A stretch of 64,000 nt of DNA from an uncultured Bacteroidota bacterium (GCA_903887415.1 CAISPO010000044.1:62001-126000), one strand, 5' to 3'. Shown: positions 43,169 to 53,014, counted from the stretch's first letter. The notes: generated by a model not told the origin, from the letters alone. Numbers and translations are program-made.

Positions 43169-43798
43169 ATGAGATCACTACTTTTATCAATATTCGCACT
43201 CTTCACAACCCTGCTGGTATCTGCCCAAGGATTCCAGCTTGGCCTCGATGGAGGCATAGTTTACAACACGAAGCCCGCCTCTACTGGCGATAACTATGAC
43301 AATAACCAGCACAGGTTTGCAGCAAGCGCACTAAAAGCAATCTACAATCATCATCATTGGCAATATGGACTTAACATTGGCTATAGGGAAAATTCTTTTT
43401 CCGGTTCATATTTTCATCTGGTTTTCTATAATTCAATTTTGCCAGTAATCCCACCCGATTTAGTCCCGTACACAGTTTCACAAAAAGAATTTCCCTTTAA
43501 ACTTTTTATAAACCGCAAGATCACCTTCAAACACCTCGAAACATACATTGGCCCCTTTATCGGATATACATTCGCAACATCAAAAGAAGTTGTTTCCGTT
43601 CCCAATGAACCCCATCCCACTCAATATTCCGGTTGGCTGATTGGCGGAATTCAGGTCGGCACGACATATTTTATCACAAAACGCTTCGGCATAAATATTG
43701 AACTTAGCACCGAATACAACATCCATTTGGGAAGCGATAAAGACCAGTACACCGAATATTCTTTCCCCGCCACACTCGGCCTCCGCTATAAAATATAA
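43169..43798 (+). CDS. Outer-membrane beta-barrel protein
   Basis: 209 aa from the ATG at 43169 (MRSLLLSIFALFTTLLVSAQ, signal peptide). The mature protein is an alternating beta pattern ending in an aromatic/Ile tail (FPATLGLRYKI), with GFQLGLDGGIVYN, ASALKAIYNHHHWQYGLNIG, LETYIGPFIGYTFA and FGINIELSTEYNIHLG. It is of the small PorT/OmpA-barrel type common in Bacteroidota. It is a host-like gene between portal and gp37-like genes. No ligand can be inferred. Confidence 0.75.
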   Translation: MRSLLLSIFALFTTLLVSAQGFQLGLDGGIVYNTKPASTGDNYDNNQHRFAASALKAIYNHHHWQYGLNIGYRENSFSGSYFHLVFYNSILPVIPPDLVPYTVSQKEFPFKLFINRKITFKHLETYIGPFIGYTFATSKEVVSVPNEPHPTQYSGWLIGGIQVGTTYFITKRFGINIELSTEYNIHLGSDKDQYTEYSFPATLGLRYKI

Positions 43799-43828
43799 TT
43801 TACCTTTTTCAGAAAATGAGTGCGCGCA

Positions 43829-43909
43829 ACACCTCCCCTCCTGTTTTTAGGAGTGGATGCTCAAAAGCACAGCTTCGCTGTGCTTTTGAGCTGGGGTGGT
43901 TGGCTCGCT
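43829..43909. repeat. Dispersed repeat family A, copy 2
   Basis: ACACCTCCCCTCCTGTTTTT, then AGGAGTGGATGC, the stem TCAAAAGCACAG..CTGTGCTTTTGA, and GCTGGGGTGGTTGGCTCGC. Confidence 0.65.
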
Positions 43910-43996
43910 TAGATCAGGCAGTTCATCCGCGCCCCAAAACAACAATCCAAATTCCATCCCGATAGCTATCGGGACCTAATTCCCAATTCCAAAAAA

Positions 43997-44503
43997 ATGA
44001 ACTCCCCGTTCGCCAACATCTTCCTCGCGCTCCGCGCCCGCATCCAGTCCCAGGTTACTGCAATCACTTATATCGATCAGGACCTCAATCAGCTCAAGCC
44101 CGCAACCCGCCCTCCGGTATCATGGCCGTGCGCCCTCATAGACTTCGAAGACTTTAACTTCAGCAACATGGGCGATAACGTACAGGTAGCCAACGGCACC
44201 ATTGTAGTAAAGCTCGGCTTCGCTCCATACAGCAACACCAGCCAGTCCACACCTGATCCATACACAGAGCAGGCCCTTGGCTACTACGATATCGAGTGGT
44301 CATTGCATCTCGCCCTCCAGGGCTGGTCCCCCGGAGATGATTACGGCTACCTCATCCGCACCAGCGCCCTCACCCAGAAACGCCCGGACAACTATCGTGT
44401 CCGCGAGGTGCGCTACAGCCTCACCTTCGAAGACTACAGCACCAAGCCACAGCAGCAATACGCTCCCGCCACGCTAATAGTCGCTGATCAGATTTTGCTT
44501 TAA
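43997..44503 (+). CDS. Tail terminator, Mu gp37-like (DUF1834-type)
   Basis: 168 aa. FANIFLALRARIQSQVTAIT and YIDQDLNQL at the start, then RPPVSWPCALIDFEDFNFSN, the VKLGFAPYSNTSQSTPDPYT block and the C-terminal REVRYSLTFEDYSTKPQQQY are consistent with the Mu gp37/DUF1834 and tail-terminator proteins that close the tail tube below the head. It is the last particle structural gene on the plus strand. In Mu it lies directly before the sheath gene, which here is 15 kb away on the other strand. Confidence 0.6.
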   Translation: MNSPFANIFLALRARIQSQVTAITYIDQDLNQLKPATRPPVSWPCALIDFEDFNFSNMGDNVQVANGTIVVKLGFAPYSNTSQSTPDPYTEQALGYYDIEWSLHLALQGWSPGDDYGYLIRTSALTQKRPDNYRVREVRYSLTFEDYSTKPQQQYAPATLIVADQILL

Positions 44504-44570
44504 GAAACACGGTGTGGCACACTTCCCAAGTGTGCCATACCTACCGCTATTTGTTAGCAAATCGTGTACA

Positions 44571-44648
44571 CGCACTTGGCGGTCTTAAAAACGAAATGAG
44601 GGAATTGCGGGCTTTGCGCCTTTGCGAGAGAATACTTTGCGCCCTTTG
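44571..44648. repeat. Dispersed repeat family C, best-preserved copy
   Basis: CTTGGCGGTCTTAAAAACGA, then AATGAGGGAATTGCGGGCTT and TGCGCCTTTGCGAGAGAA, immediately after the gp37-like gene. Confidence 0.65.
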
Positions 44649-44668
44649 CTTGAACTTGCACAACTCAC

Positions 44669-44977
44669 TCACCACTTCAAATGCGGCCACCTGTTCAGGA
44701 AATAATACAGCACCGGCCCTTTCTGTTTTAGGGCCTGCAACTGTTCTGCATGTTCCAGGATGATATTCGATATAGTCGCCGGTGACAGGAAAAACTCAGA
44801 TACTATTTGCCGCAAAGTATCTTCATAGCATTTGTTTTTTACAGATGCATAGTAGTAATAACGCGCTATCAGGCACTCGTTTCTCTTGTCTATCAGTGAG
44901 TTATTCCGGCCCCTTCTTAAAGCTCTGGTGATGCCGCCATCCTTAATGATCTCATTAAAAATCTTTTGTCCGCGCAT
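44669..44977 (-). CDS. Small phage-associated helix-turn-helix-like protein
   Basis: 102 aa. It has the pattern of a short protein found with Bacteroidota prophages and transposons, often misnamed transposase: RNNSLIDKRNECLIARYYYY, CYEDTLRQIVSEFFLSPATI, SNIILEHAEQLQALKQ. The SPATISNIIL part resembles an HTH recognition helix. It stands alone at the right edge of the particle cluster and could regulate it. I cannot name a target. Confidence 0.6.
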   Translation of the reverse strand: MRGQKIFNEIIKDGGITRALRRGRNNSLIDKRNECLIARYYYYASVKNKCYEDTLRQIVSEFFLSPATISNIILEHAEQLQALKQKGPVLYYFLNRWPHLKW

Positions 44978-45158
44978 AGAAAATAGAGTTTATGCCACAA
45001 AGATAAATTGACAAAGGATGATGATCTCAGCAATATATCAACAAAACACTGTGGATACATTAGCTGAATCTCCCACCTGGCAGGAGTTTCAGACAATAAA
45101 TTCACTGTGGATATTTTGTTTCTGATAACTATTCCGAAAGCGAAATATGCGCTGCGCT

Positions 45159-45225
45159 ACACCTCCCCTCCTGTTTTTAGGAGGGGATGACCCGCGCTGG
45201 CGCCGGTCTGGGGTGGTTGGCTCGT
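45159..45225. repeat. Dispersed repeat family A, copy 3
   Basis: ACACCTCCCCTCCTGTTTTT, AGGAGGGGATGACCCGCGCT, GGCGCCGGTCTGGGGTGGTT, GGCTCG. A family B-type copy follows at 45232-45303 and reaches into the GNAT gene. Confidence 0.65.
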
Positions 45226-45271
45226 GCCGTACGTAACCCATTCGACCTCACCCGCTCCTTTGGAGTTCACG

Positions 45272-45823
45272 CTAGCGAAGGAGCGAAGCTCGCGGGGTGA
45301 GGCTCCTCTTCATCAGCACATCCGTCTGCACATCATCGCCCAGCACAAACGGGTGCGATCCAAACCACTCAAACCCGAAATTTTTATAGAACTTTAGTGC
45401 CTTATAGTTATGCTCCCACACACCCAGCCACACCATATCATAGCTATGACTTGTTGCATAGTCGAGGCAGAAGTTCATCAACGCCGCACCTGCCTTTCTA
45501 TTCTGGAATTCCTTTAGCACGTACAGTCGCTCTATCTCTATTGGGCAGCATCTTTCAAGTTCCGGAGGTATCATTGTAGCCCTCATTTTTACATAACCGA
45601 TCAGCAAGCCACCATAATAAGCAAGAAAAAATAAATTACCCCGGTCGTTGAGTTCCGCTCTCAGCTTTTCAATGCTCATCTCATCGGCGATATACCGGTC
45701 CACATCTTCCCCGTTATTCACCGGCGGCCCGAAAGTGTCACGAAACGTAGTAACACTTAGTTCTGTGAGTATTGCAGCGTCATTAATATTCGCTCTTATT
45801 ATGATTAGTTTTTCCGGAACCAT
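45272..45823 (-). CDS. GNAT-family N-acetyltransferase
   Basis: 183 aa. GNAT fold: LIIIRANINDAAILTELSVT (strand 1, helix 1), GNLFFLAYYGGLLIGYVKM (strands 3-4), IERLYVLKEFQNRKAGAALM with the acetyl-CoA loop (QNRKAGA, a variant of Q/RxxGxG/A), WLGVWEHNYKALKFYKNFGF (motif B). It is like PaiA/YitI-type small-molecule acetyltransferases. The last about 10 residues (SLTPRASLLR) are encoded by a family B repeat, so the original stop may have been displaced. Substrate unknown. Confidence 0.85.
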   Translation of the reverse strand: MVPEKLIIIRANINDAAILTELSVTTFRDTFGPPVNNGEDVDRYIADEMSIEKLRAELNDRGNLFFLAYYGGLLIGYVKMRATMIPPELERCCPIEIERLYVLKEFQNRKAGAALMNFCLDYATSHSYDMVWLGVWEHNYKALKFYKNFGFEWFGSHPFVLGDDVQTDVLMKRSLTPRASLLR

Positions 45824-45856
45824 ATATTTTCAATGCGAAAATAGAACAATGCAGGG

Positions 45857-45956
45857 TCAATATAAGCAGCCGCGAAGCGGCGAAGTATATCAGCAAGGGG
45901 TGAAGCCCATTGATTACAATAATAAAACACAGCACACGCCCTCTAGGGGCGTAATA
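45857..45956. repeat. Dispersed repeat family E, second copy
   Basis: AGCCGCGAAGCGGCGAAGTA, TATCAGCAAGGGGTGAAGCC, then ACACGCCCTCTAGGGGCGTA. Matches 37322-37428 in order of palindromes, 60 bp after the GNAT start, on the msrB side. Confidence 0.6.
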
Positions 45957-46074
45957 CAACAGCATATATGAGATGCTATACATACAAAAGCTGACAGGCA
46001 GGTGTAATACCTTTTGCAAATCTTTATCGCATTTTGTTTCGTACGTTAACTATAACTTTTCAATTTCAGCCACA

Positions 46075-46155
46075 ATGCGTAAATTGACAATGATATTAGC
46101 AGGCATTTATGCTGCAGCCTTCACCTGGTCCTGCAATGGCCAGCAAACAATATAA
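46075..46155 (+). pseudogene. Lipoprotein signal peptide of MsrB, out of frame
   Basis: Encodes MRKLTMILAGIYAAAFTWSC then NGQQTI and a stop. This is a lipoprotein signal peptide with lipobox TWSC, as seen at the start of exported MsrB of Bacteroidota. The MsrB frame starts overlapping it, one base out. A single indel near 46140-46155 separates them, by mutation or sequencing error. Confidence 0.6.
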
Positions 46156-46159
46156 TACT

Positions 46160-46600
46160 ATGGCAATCGAAAAACACAATCCATATTACTCCCGCACAGA
46201 CACCACCCTTCTGCACGTAACCGATGCAGAGTGGAAAAAAATATTGCCTGCAGATGTATATAACATTGCCCGGGATAAAGGCACAGAGTATGCATTTACC
46301 GGCAAGTATTATAAAACGGACACAAAGGGCACTTACTATTGCGCAGTATGCGGCAACGCCCTTTTTAAGTCCGATGCCAAGTTCGCCAGTAGTTGCGGGT
46401 GGCCAAGTTTTTACGAAGCATTAACGCCAAACAGCGTGCGATATGAGAACGACAATACCCACGGTATGCGCCGCACAGAAGTCCTCTGCGGCCGCTGCGA
46501 CTCGCATCTCGGCCATATATTCGATGATGGTCCGAAACCCACCGGTCAGCGCTTCTGCATGAACTCCGCCGTCCTCGAATTTGAACCGGATACAAAATAA
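46160..46600 (+). CDS. msrB: Peptide-methionine (R)-S-oxide reductase
   Basis: 146 aa from the ATG at 46160 (MAIEKHNPYYSRTDTT); the frame is open to 46109. MsrB motifs: AFTGKYYKTDTKGTYYCAVC with the first zinc CxxC (CAVCGN), ASSCGWPSFYEAL, TEVLCGRCDSHLGHIFDDGP (second CxxC), and QRFCMNSAVLEF with the catalytic Cys in RFCMNS. It reduces methionine-R-sulfoxide in proteins. In related bacteria it is an exported lipoprotein; here that signal is out of frame just upstream, so the protein as read would stay in the cytosol. Confidence 0.93.
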   Translation: MAIEKHNPYYSRTDTTLLHVTDAEWKKILPADVYNIARDKGTEYAFTGKYYKTDTKGTYYCAVCGNALFKSDAKFASSCGWPSFYEALTPNSVRYENDNTHGMRRTEVLCGRCDSHLGHIFDDGPKPTGQRFCMNSAVLEFEPDTK

Positions 46601-46634
46601 AAAATCCCGGGAAGTTAGAAATCCCGGGATTTTT
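46601..46634. terminator. Bidirectional terminator between msrB and gyrB
   Basis: AAAATCCCGGGA at 46601-46612 and TCCCGGGATTTTT at 46622-46634, with a 9-base loop. The hairpin has A-run and T-run flanks on each side, between two convergent genes. Confidence 0.8.
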
Positions 46635-46663
46635 GAATTTTTACTTTTGAATTTTGACTTAGA

Positions 46664-48655
<1,992 letters not shown>

Positions 48656-48789
48656 TCAAAAGCTGCCCATACAGGGAAGTGCATACATAAGAAGGTTTTG
48701 CCCCTTCAGTTTGATAGTACCACACTCGCTTCAGCCGTAGTTAAAATGCAATAAGAATATCTATAATCTGACACCCTTTTCTAACCTTA

Positions 48790-48820
48790 CAAAGATAGCC
48801 AAAATATAACTTTTAAACAA
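48790..48820 (-). promoter_or_regulatory. gyrB promoter (TTG-N20-TATCTTTG)
   Basis: Read on the minus strand: TTG (48820-48818), 20 bases, TATCTTTG (48797-48790). It matches the Bacteroidota consensus -33 TTG and -7 TAnnTTTG and gives a leader of about 140 bases before the gyrB ATG. Confidence 0.65.
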
Positions 48821-48951
48821 GTAAAAAACTACCGAAAAAGCCCTAAAACACAGGAAAAAAGCACAATTGTGGATAAATAACCTTTTAATGTTAAAATGCC
48901 TCAAATCCTTGGGCACAAATGCCTCATTTTTAAAATTTTTTCACTGAAATA

Positions 48952-48983
48952 TTTGCGTAACCAAACGGTTTCTCATACATTTG
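48952..48983 (+). promoter_or_regulatory. Promoter of the ArsR-SRPBCC operon
   Basis: TTTG at 48952-48955, 20 bases, then TACATTTG at 48976-48983, the Bacteroidota -33/-7 pattern. It is partly covered by inverted repeats, which fits autorepression. Confidence 0.65.
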
Positions 48984-49000
48984 TAACTGATCGGTTACAA
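48981..49000. promoter_or_regulatory. Operator-like inverted repeat before the ArsR gene
   Basis: TTGTAAC, six bases, GTTACAA. It overlaps the -7 element and the likely transcription start. A related GTAACC..GGTTT pair lies at about 48957-48971. Typical location for autorepression by the encoded ArsR-type protein. Confidence 0.6.
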
Positions 49001-49017
49001 CAGGCCGAACTACGAAA

Positions 49018-49359
49018 ATGAGGAGAGACGTATTCCAGGCCATCGCAGACCCCAACCGGAGGGCAATTATAAACCTCCTTTCACAGGAACGGCTAACGCC
49101 AAACGGTGTGGCCAGCCACTTTGATATAAGCCGCCCAGCTATTTCAAAGCACATAAAGATCCTGGCAGAATGTGGGCTTATTACTGTTAAGCAGCAAGGC
49201 AGGGAAAGGTATTGTGAAGCCAATCTCAAAACACTTGTTGAGGTATCCGATTGGATAGAGCCTTACCGTAAATTTTGGGAAGCAAAGCTGGACAGCCTTG
49301 TAGATTACTTAAACCAACTTCAATCTAAAAAATCTAAAAACAATGGAACCAAAAAGTAG
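49018..49359 (+). CDS. ArsR-type transcriptional regulator
   Basis: 113 aa. Winged helix: MRRDVFQAIADPNRRAIINL, LSQERLTPNGVASHFDISRP, AISKHIKILAECGLITVKQQ, GRERYCEANLKTL, then the SRPBCC-partner-type tail LVEVSDWIEPYRKFWEAKLD. This subgroup has no metal-binding motif and is typically encoded with an AHSA1 protein. It overlaps the next gene by 17 bp, so the two are translationally coupled. It is probably an autorepressor acting at the inverted repeat just upstream. Confidence 0.92.
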   Translation: MRRDVFQAIADPNRRAIINLLSQERLTPNGVASHFDISRPAISKHIKILAECGLITVKQQGRERYCEANLKTLVEVSDWIEPYRKFWEAKLDSLVDYLNQLQSKKSKNNGTKK

Positions 49360-50230
49360 CAACACGCAGCGTGAACTGCGCCTCTCACGCACATTCAACG
49401 CACCTATAAGCCTTGTATGGGAAGTATTTACCACTCCCGATCATATAAAGAACTGGTGGGGGCCAAATGGCTTTACCAACACGATTCATAAAATGGACGT
49501 GCGTCCCGGCGGCGAATGGGAGTTCATCATGCACGGCCCTGATGGGAAGGATTACCCAAACAGCAACGTATTTACGGAGGTGGTAAAACATGAGCGTATC
49601 GTGTTCGATCACGTTTCTGCGCCGCACCATATTACCACAATAACCTTTACAGCCAGTGGAGGTGAAACAACGATAGAGTGGCACATGATATTCGATAGTA
49701 AAGAAGAGTTTGAACAGGTAGTAAAAACCTACAAAGCAGATGAAGGCCTGGTGCAAAACCTGGAAAAACTGAAGGTGTATATGGCCAGCGATGCCGAGGC
49801 AAAAAAGGATGCCCCGGTAGTTGTAGAAAGAACATACAATGCGCCCATTGATATGGTATGGGAGGCCATCAGCAACCGGGACAAAATGGCGGAGTGGTAC
49901 TTTGATCTCGCAGCATTCATGCCGGAAGTGGGCTTCGAATTCAGCTTCACAGGCGGCAAAGACGGCCGTGAATTTCTGCACTTGTGTAAAGTAACAAAGG
50001 TAATACCCGGTAAAGTGCTGGCCTACACCTGGCGATATGACGGCTATTCGGGCTCATCAGAGGTGACCTTCGAACTATTTGAAGAAGGCAACAATACCCG
50101 CGTGAAACTAACCCACACCGGCATAGAAACCTTCCCGGTAATACCGCACAAAGATCTTGCAAAAGAAAACTTCGTGGCGGGCTGGACACATATTCTGGGA
50201 ACATCATTGAAGGAGTACCTGGAAAAATGA
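49343..50230 (+). CDS. Two-domain SRPBCC (AHSA1-type) protein
   Basis: 295 aa holding two AHSA1 domains in tandem. The first (about 8-145) has LRLSRTFNAPISLVWEVFTT, IKNWWGPNGFTNTIHKMDVR, GGEWEFIMHGPDGKDYPNSN. The second (about 152-292) has VVVERTYNAPIDMVWEAISN, MAEWYFDLAAFMPEVGFEFS, VIPGKVLAYTWRYDGYSGSS. Each would form a hydrophobic ligand-binding cavity. Family members usually have one domain of about 150 aa, so this is a fusion or duplication. Coupled to the ArsR-type gene. The ligand and activity cannot be read. Confidence 0.9.
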   Translation: MEPKSSNTQRELRLSRTFNAPISLVWEVFTTPDHIKNWWGPNGFTNTIHKMDVRPGGEWEFIMHGPDGKDYPNSNVFTEVVKHERIVFDHVSAPHHITTITFTASGGETTIEWHMIFDSKEEFEQVVKTYKADEGLVQNLEKLKVYMASDAEAKKDAPVVVERTYNAPIDMVWEAISNRDKMAEWYFDLAAFMPEVGFEFSFTGGKDGREFLHLCKVTKVIPGKVLAYTWRYDGYSGSSEVTFELFEEGNNTRVKLTHTGIETFPVIPHKDLAKENFVAGWTHILGTSLKEYLEK

Positions 50231-50288
50231 TTCCTTGGCCGTCCTTACGATGATAAGAAGTACACGCATATGTGAGCCAACGATTTCG

Positions 50289-51740
50289 TCAGCCTCTATT
50301 TGCCAATTGCTTAATGCTTTGAATGGATACAAACCTGAAAACGAACATCAAAGCCATACAGACCGCCCCGAACGAGAAAAGCTGCACCAGCCAATGGCTG
50401 CCGCGCAATAGGGTAATATCGGCATAGGCCAGCAGCAACACAAGCAGCAGGTAGCCTATCTGAGCAAATATCCATTTTATATTCAGTGGCAGTTTAACTA
50501 TCCGGGAGGCATAGAATATGAAAGCGAGGGCAAGGGAGGTCTGCGTAATAAATGAGGTGAGTGCGCCACCTTCCGCCTTATACCTGGGTATGAGATAAAA
50601 ATTGAGCGAGAGATTGATGATCACGCCTGCAAAGGCAATGATATTCAATGTTTTCAGACTGCCGTTGGCGGTGAGCAGCGTGGAATAAACATACATAAGG
50701 CACCACGCGGGGAAGGAAGCTATAAGTATGGCGAATACGGTCTCATATTCCCGCACATAGCGGGTTTTGTAAAGCAGGTGCATGATATCGCCGCTGAAAA
50801 ATATCCCGGCTACAGCGACCATGAATGAGAATGGCAGCAGCATATTGACACATAGCTTCACGATCTGGCTCACATCCTGTTTTTCGGAGAGCATACGGCC
50901 AAAAAGCGGCAGCAATATTGTAGCAAACATGAGCCCAAACATATTGGCCTGATCCATGAGCCGGAATGCCGCTGCCCAGATATCGGCCTGTACCTTTCCA
51001 TCCACAGAGGTGCGTTCTATAATGATGGCGTCGGCACGGTTGTAAATGGACATCTGGAAAATAAGCAGCGCATAAGGAAAGCTCTCTTTTATAATCTTGA
51101 AAACGGTAGGGCCATGCAGTGAAAATTTTAACCGCACGTCGGATATGCGCCTCAGAATAATATAGCCGGCTAATGCTGCAATAAAATAACTGAATATCTG
51201 TGCGCCCACAAACCATTCTATTTTAAAACTTTTGGCGGTGGGCGGGTATAACAGCAGGAAGCCGCAAATAATGATCATTAAAAAACGGTCTGTGATAGAC
51301 AGCACCCCGTCTGTTTTGAATTTTTGCAGGGCAGCGACATTGCTTCTAATGAAAGATACCAGTGAATTCAGGGCCTGTATCGCAAGTACGCCACCAAGCA
51401 ATATCAGCTCCCACCCGCGATAACCTGAAATGAATCCGAATGAAAATGCCAGGAGCATATAAACAAACATCAGCACAACCCTGGCTGATAACATAGCGGG
51501 GAACAAAGTTTGCAGTTTATCCGGGTTATGAGAGATGGTGCGGGTATTGTAGCTGGTGATGCCAAAATCGAGCATGATCTGGAAAATGATGCTGACGCTC
51601 AGCAGCGCCTGGTAAGTGCCATACGATCCGGGGACTACTGTGTTTTGCACATTGCGGTCAATAAAAAAAGCCCATATAGGCTTCACCAGCACATTGACCG
51701 CAACAACAAAAAGTATATTTTTTACAAAAAACCGGCGCAT
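50289..51740 (-). CDS. Polysaccharide flippase, Wzx/MATE-like
   Basis: 483 aa with about 12-14 membrane segments. The MOP/RfbX-type start VVAVNVLVKPIWAFFIDRNV is followed by QNTVVPGSYGTYQALLSVSI and many helices (VVLMFVYMLLAFSFGFISG, LSLNFYLIPRYKAEGGALTS). It would move lipid-linked oligosaccharides across the inner membrane for O-antigen or capsule. A glycosyltransferase gene lies 55 bp away, divergent, so both may belong to one surface-polysaccharide set. Confidence 0.85.
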   Translation of the reverse strand: MRRFFVKNILFVVAVNVLVKPIWAFFIDRNVQNTVVPGSYGTYQALLSVSIIFQIMLDFGITSYNTRTISHNPDKLQTLFPAMLSARVVLMFVYMLLAFSFGFISGYRGWELILLGGVLAIQALNSLVSFIRSNVAALQKFKTDGVLSITDRFLMIIICGFLLLYPPTAKSFKIEWFVGAQIFSYFIAALAGYIILRRISDVRLKFSLHGPTVFKIIKESFPYALLIFQMSIYNRADAIIIERTSVDGKVQADIWAAAFRLMDQANMFGLMFATILLPLFGRMLSEKQDVSQIVKLCVNMLLPFSFMVAVAGIFFSGDIMHLLYKTRYVREYETVFAILIASFPAWCLMYVYSTLLTANGSLKTLNIIAFAGVIINLSLNFYLIPRYKAEGGALTSFITQTSLALAFIFYASRIVKLPLNIKWIFAQIGYLLLVLLLAYADITLLRGSHWLVQLFSFGAVCMALMFVFRFVSIQSIKQLANRG

Positions 51741-51795
51741 TCCTATAATTAACTGCTTATAATGCCGTAAAAGTATATTTTTGTTGCCATAAGGT

Positions 51796-52920
51796 ATGCG
51801 AATTGCTGTAAATACACGGTTGCTGTTAAAAGGAAAGCTGGAAGGTATAGGTTGGTTTACTTATCAAACGCTGAATCACATTGTCCGGAACCATCCTGAA
51901 CATGAGTTTTTCTTCTTTTTCGACCGGCCCTATGACCCCCAATTCGTTTTTGCACCTAACGTAACGCCTATAGTAGTTCATCCGCAAGCGCGGCACCCCA
52001 TCTTGTTTTACATCTGGTTTGAATGGAGCATACCCATGATGCTGCGCAAATACAAGATAGACCTGTTCCTGTCGCCGGATGGCTATATGTCGCTGAGCAC
52101 AAAGGTACCCACCTGCCTGGTGATACATGACCTTGCTTTTGAGCACTACCCGGAGCATTCTGTATGGTCGCACCGCATGTACTGGCGGCACTATTCTCCG
52201 TTATTCGCAAAAAAGGCGGCACGTATAGTGACCGTATCTACTTTTTCAAAAAACGACATCAGCACACGCTATGGCATTGAGCCCTCTAAAATAGACGTGG
52301 TGTATAATGGCGCCCACGATGAGTATAAGCCACTAACTGTAACTGAGCGGGACGATGTAAAAAAGAAATTTGCGGATGGCTGCGAATATTTTGTGTTTGC
52401 CGGAGCACTGCACCCCCGTAAAAATATTGTGAACCTGCTAAAAGCATTTGCAACCTTCAAAAAACGGCAGCACACCAATATGAAACTGGTGATTGTGGGG
52501 CGTATGGCCTGGAAATATGAAGAAGTGGAACAGATGCGCGCTGAAATGCCTTTTAAAGAGGATGTGAGATGGGTTGGATATATGAATGTGGACGAGCTTT
52601 CTAAAGTTATGGGCGGGGCATATGCGTTGGTTTATGCCTCTCTTTTTGAGGGTTTTGGCATCCCTATACTGGAGGCGCTGCAATGCGGTGTACCGGCCAT
52701 CGTAAGCAATACTTCTTCTATGCCGGAAGTAGCAGGAGAGGCGGGATTGCTTGTGGACCCGGCAGACGTGGACGACATTGCCAATAAAATGCACCTGCTC
52801 TACAAAGATGAAGCGCTGCGGAATAAGCTGATAGCTAATTCGCAGCAGCAAGTTAAAAAATTTGATTGGGGCCGGTCTGCAGTGAATTTGTGGGAGAGTA
52901 TGATGAAGTGCATACAGTAA
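51796..52920 (+). CDS. Family 4 glycosyltransferase (GT-B)
   Basis: 374 aa. N-terminal MRIAVNTRLLLKGKLEGIGW, then the Rossmann part to about 170 with KVPTCLVIHDLAFEHYPEHS. The C-terminal domain has the GT4 signature: FVFAGALHPRKNIVNLLKAF, RWVGYMNVDELSKVMGGAYA, LVYASLFEGFGIPILEALQC (E-x7-E region), VSNTSSMPEVAGEAGLLVDP. It transfers a sugar from a nucleotide sugar to a growing glycan in the cytosol. Sugar specificity unknown. Divergent from the flippase gene. Confidence 0.92.
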   Translation: MRIAVNTRLLLKGKLEGIGWFTYQTLNHIVRNHPEHEFFFFFDRPYDPQFVFAPNVTPIVVHPQARHPILFYIWFEWSIPMMLRKYKIDLFLSPDGYMSLSTKVPTCLVIHDLAFEHYPEHSVWSHRMYWRHYSPLFAKKAARIVTVSTFSKNDISTRYGIEPSKIDVVYNGAHDEYKPLTVTERDDVKKKFADGCEYFVFAGALHPRKNIVNLLKAFATFKKRQHTNMKLVIVGRMAWKYEEVEQMRAEMPFKEDVRWVGYMNVDELSKVMGGAYALVYASLFEGFGIPILEALQCGVPAIVSNTSSMPEVAGEAGLLVDPADVDDIANKMHLLYKDEALRNKLIANSQQQVKKFDWGRSAVNLWESMMKCIQ

Positions 52921-52950
52921 TCAAAAATCCATAGACTAATGCATACGCAA

Positions 52951-52979
52951 GTAGAGCCGTTGCAATGCAACGGCTCTAC
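52951..52979. terminator. Perfect hairpin between convergent genes
   Basis: GTAGAGCCGTTGCA and its complement TGCAACGGCTCTAC around one base. It ends transcription of the glycosyltransferase (ends 52920) and of the SGNH gene (ends 53015) by position. It also resembles the GTAGAGACG repeats at 36262-36437. Confidence 0.6.
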
Positions 52980-53014
52980 GAATTTATATCCTCAAATTAC
53001 TTTGTACTATCGGA

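Noticed and set aside
42561-43199. 212-codon minus-strand frame opposite the portal gene end
   Set aside because: Overlaps the portal coding sequence and a repeat; composition is not protein-like.
16100-45000. Prophage attachment sites (attL/attR)
   Set aside because: I compared the sequence after mreD with spacers at the right edge by eye and found no direct repeat or disrupted tRNA gene.
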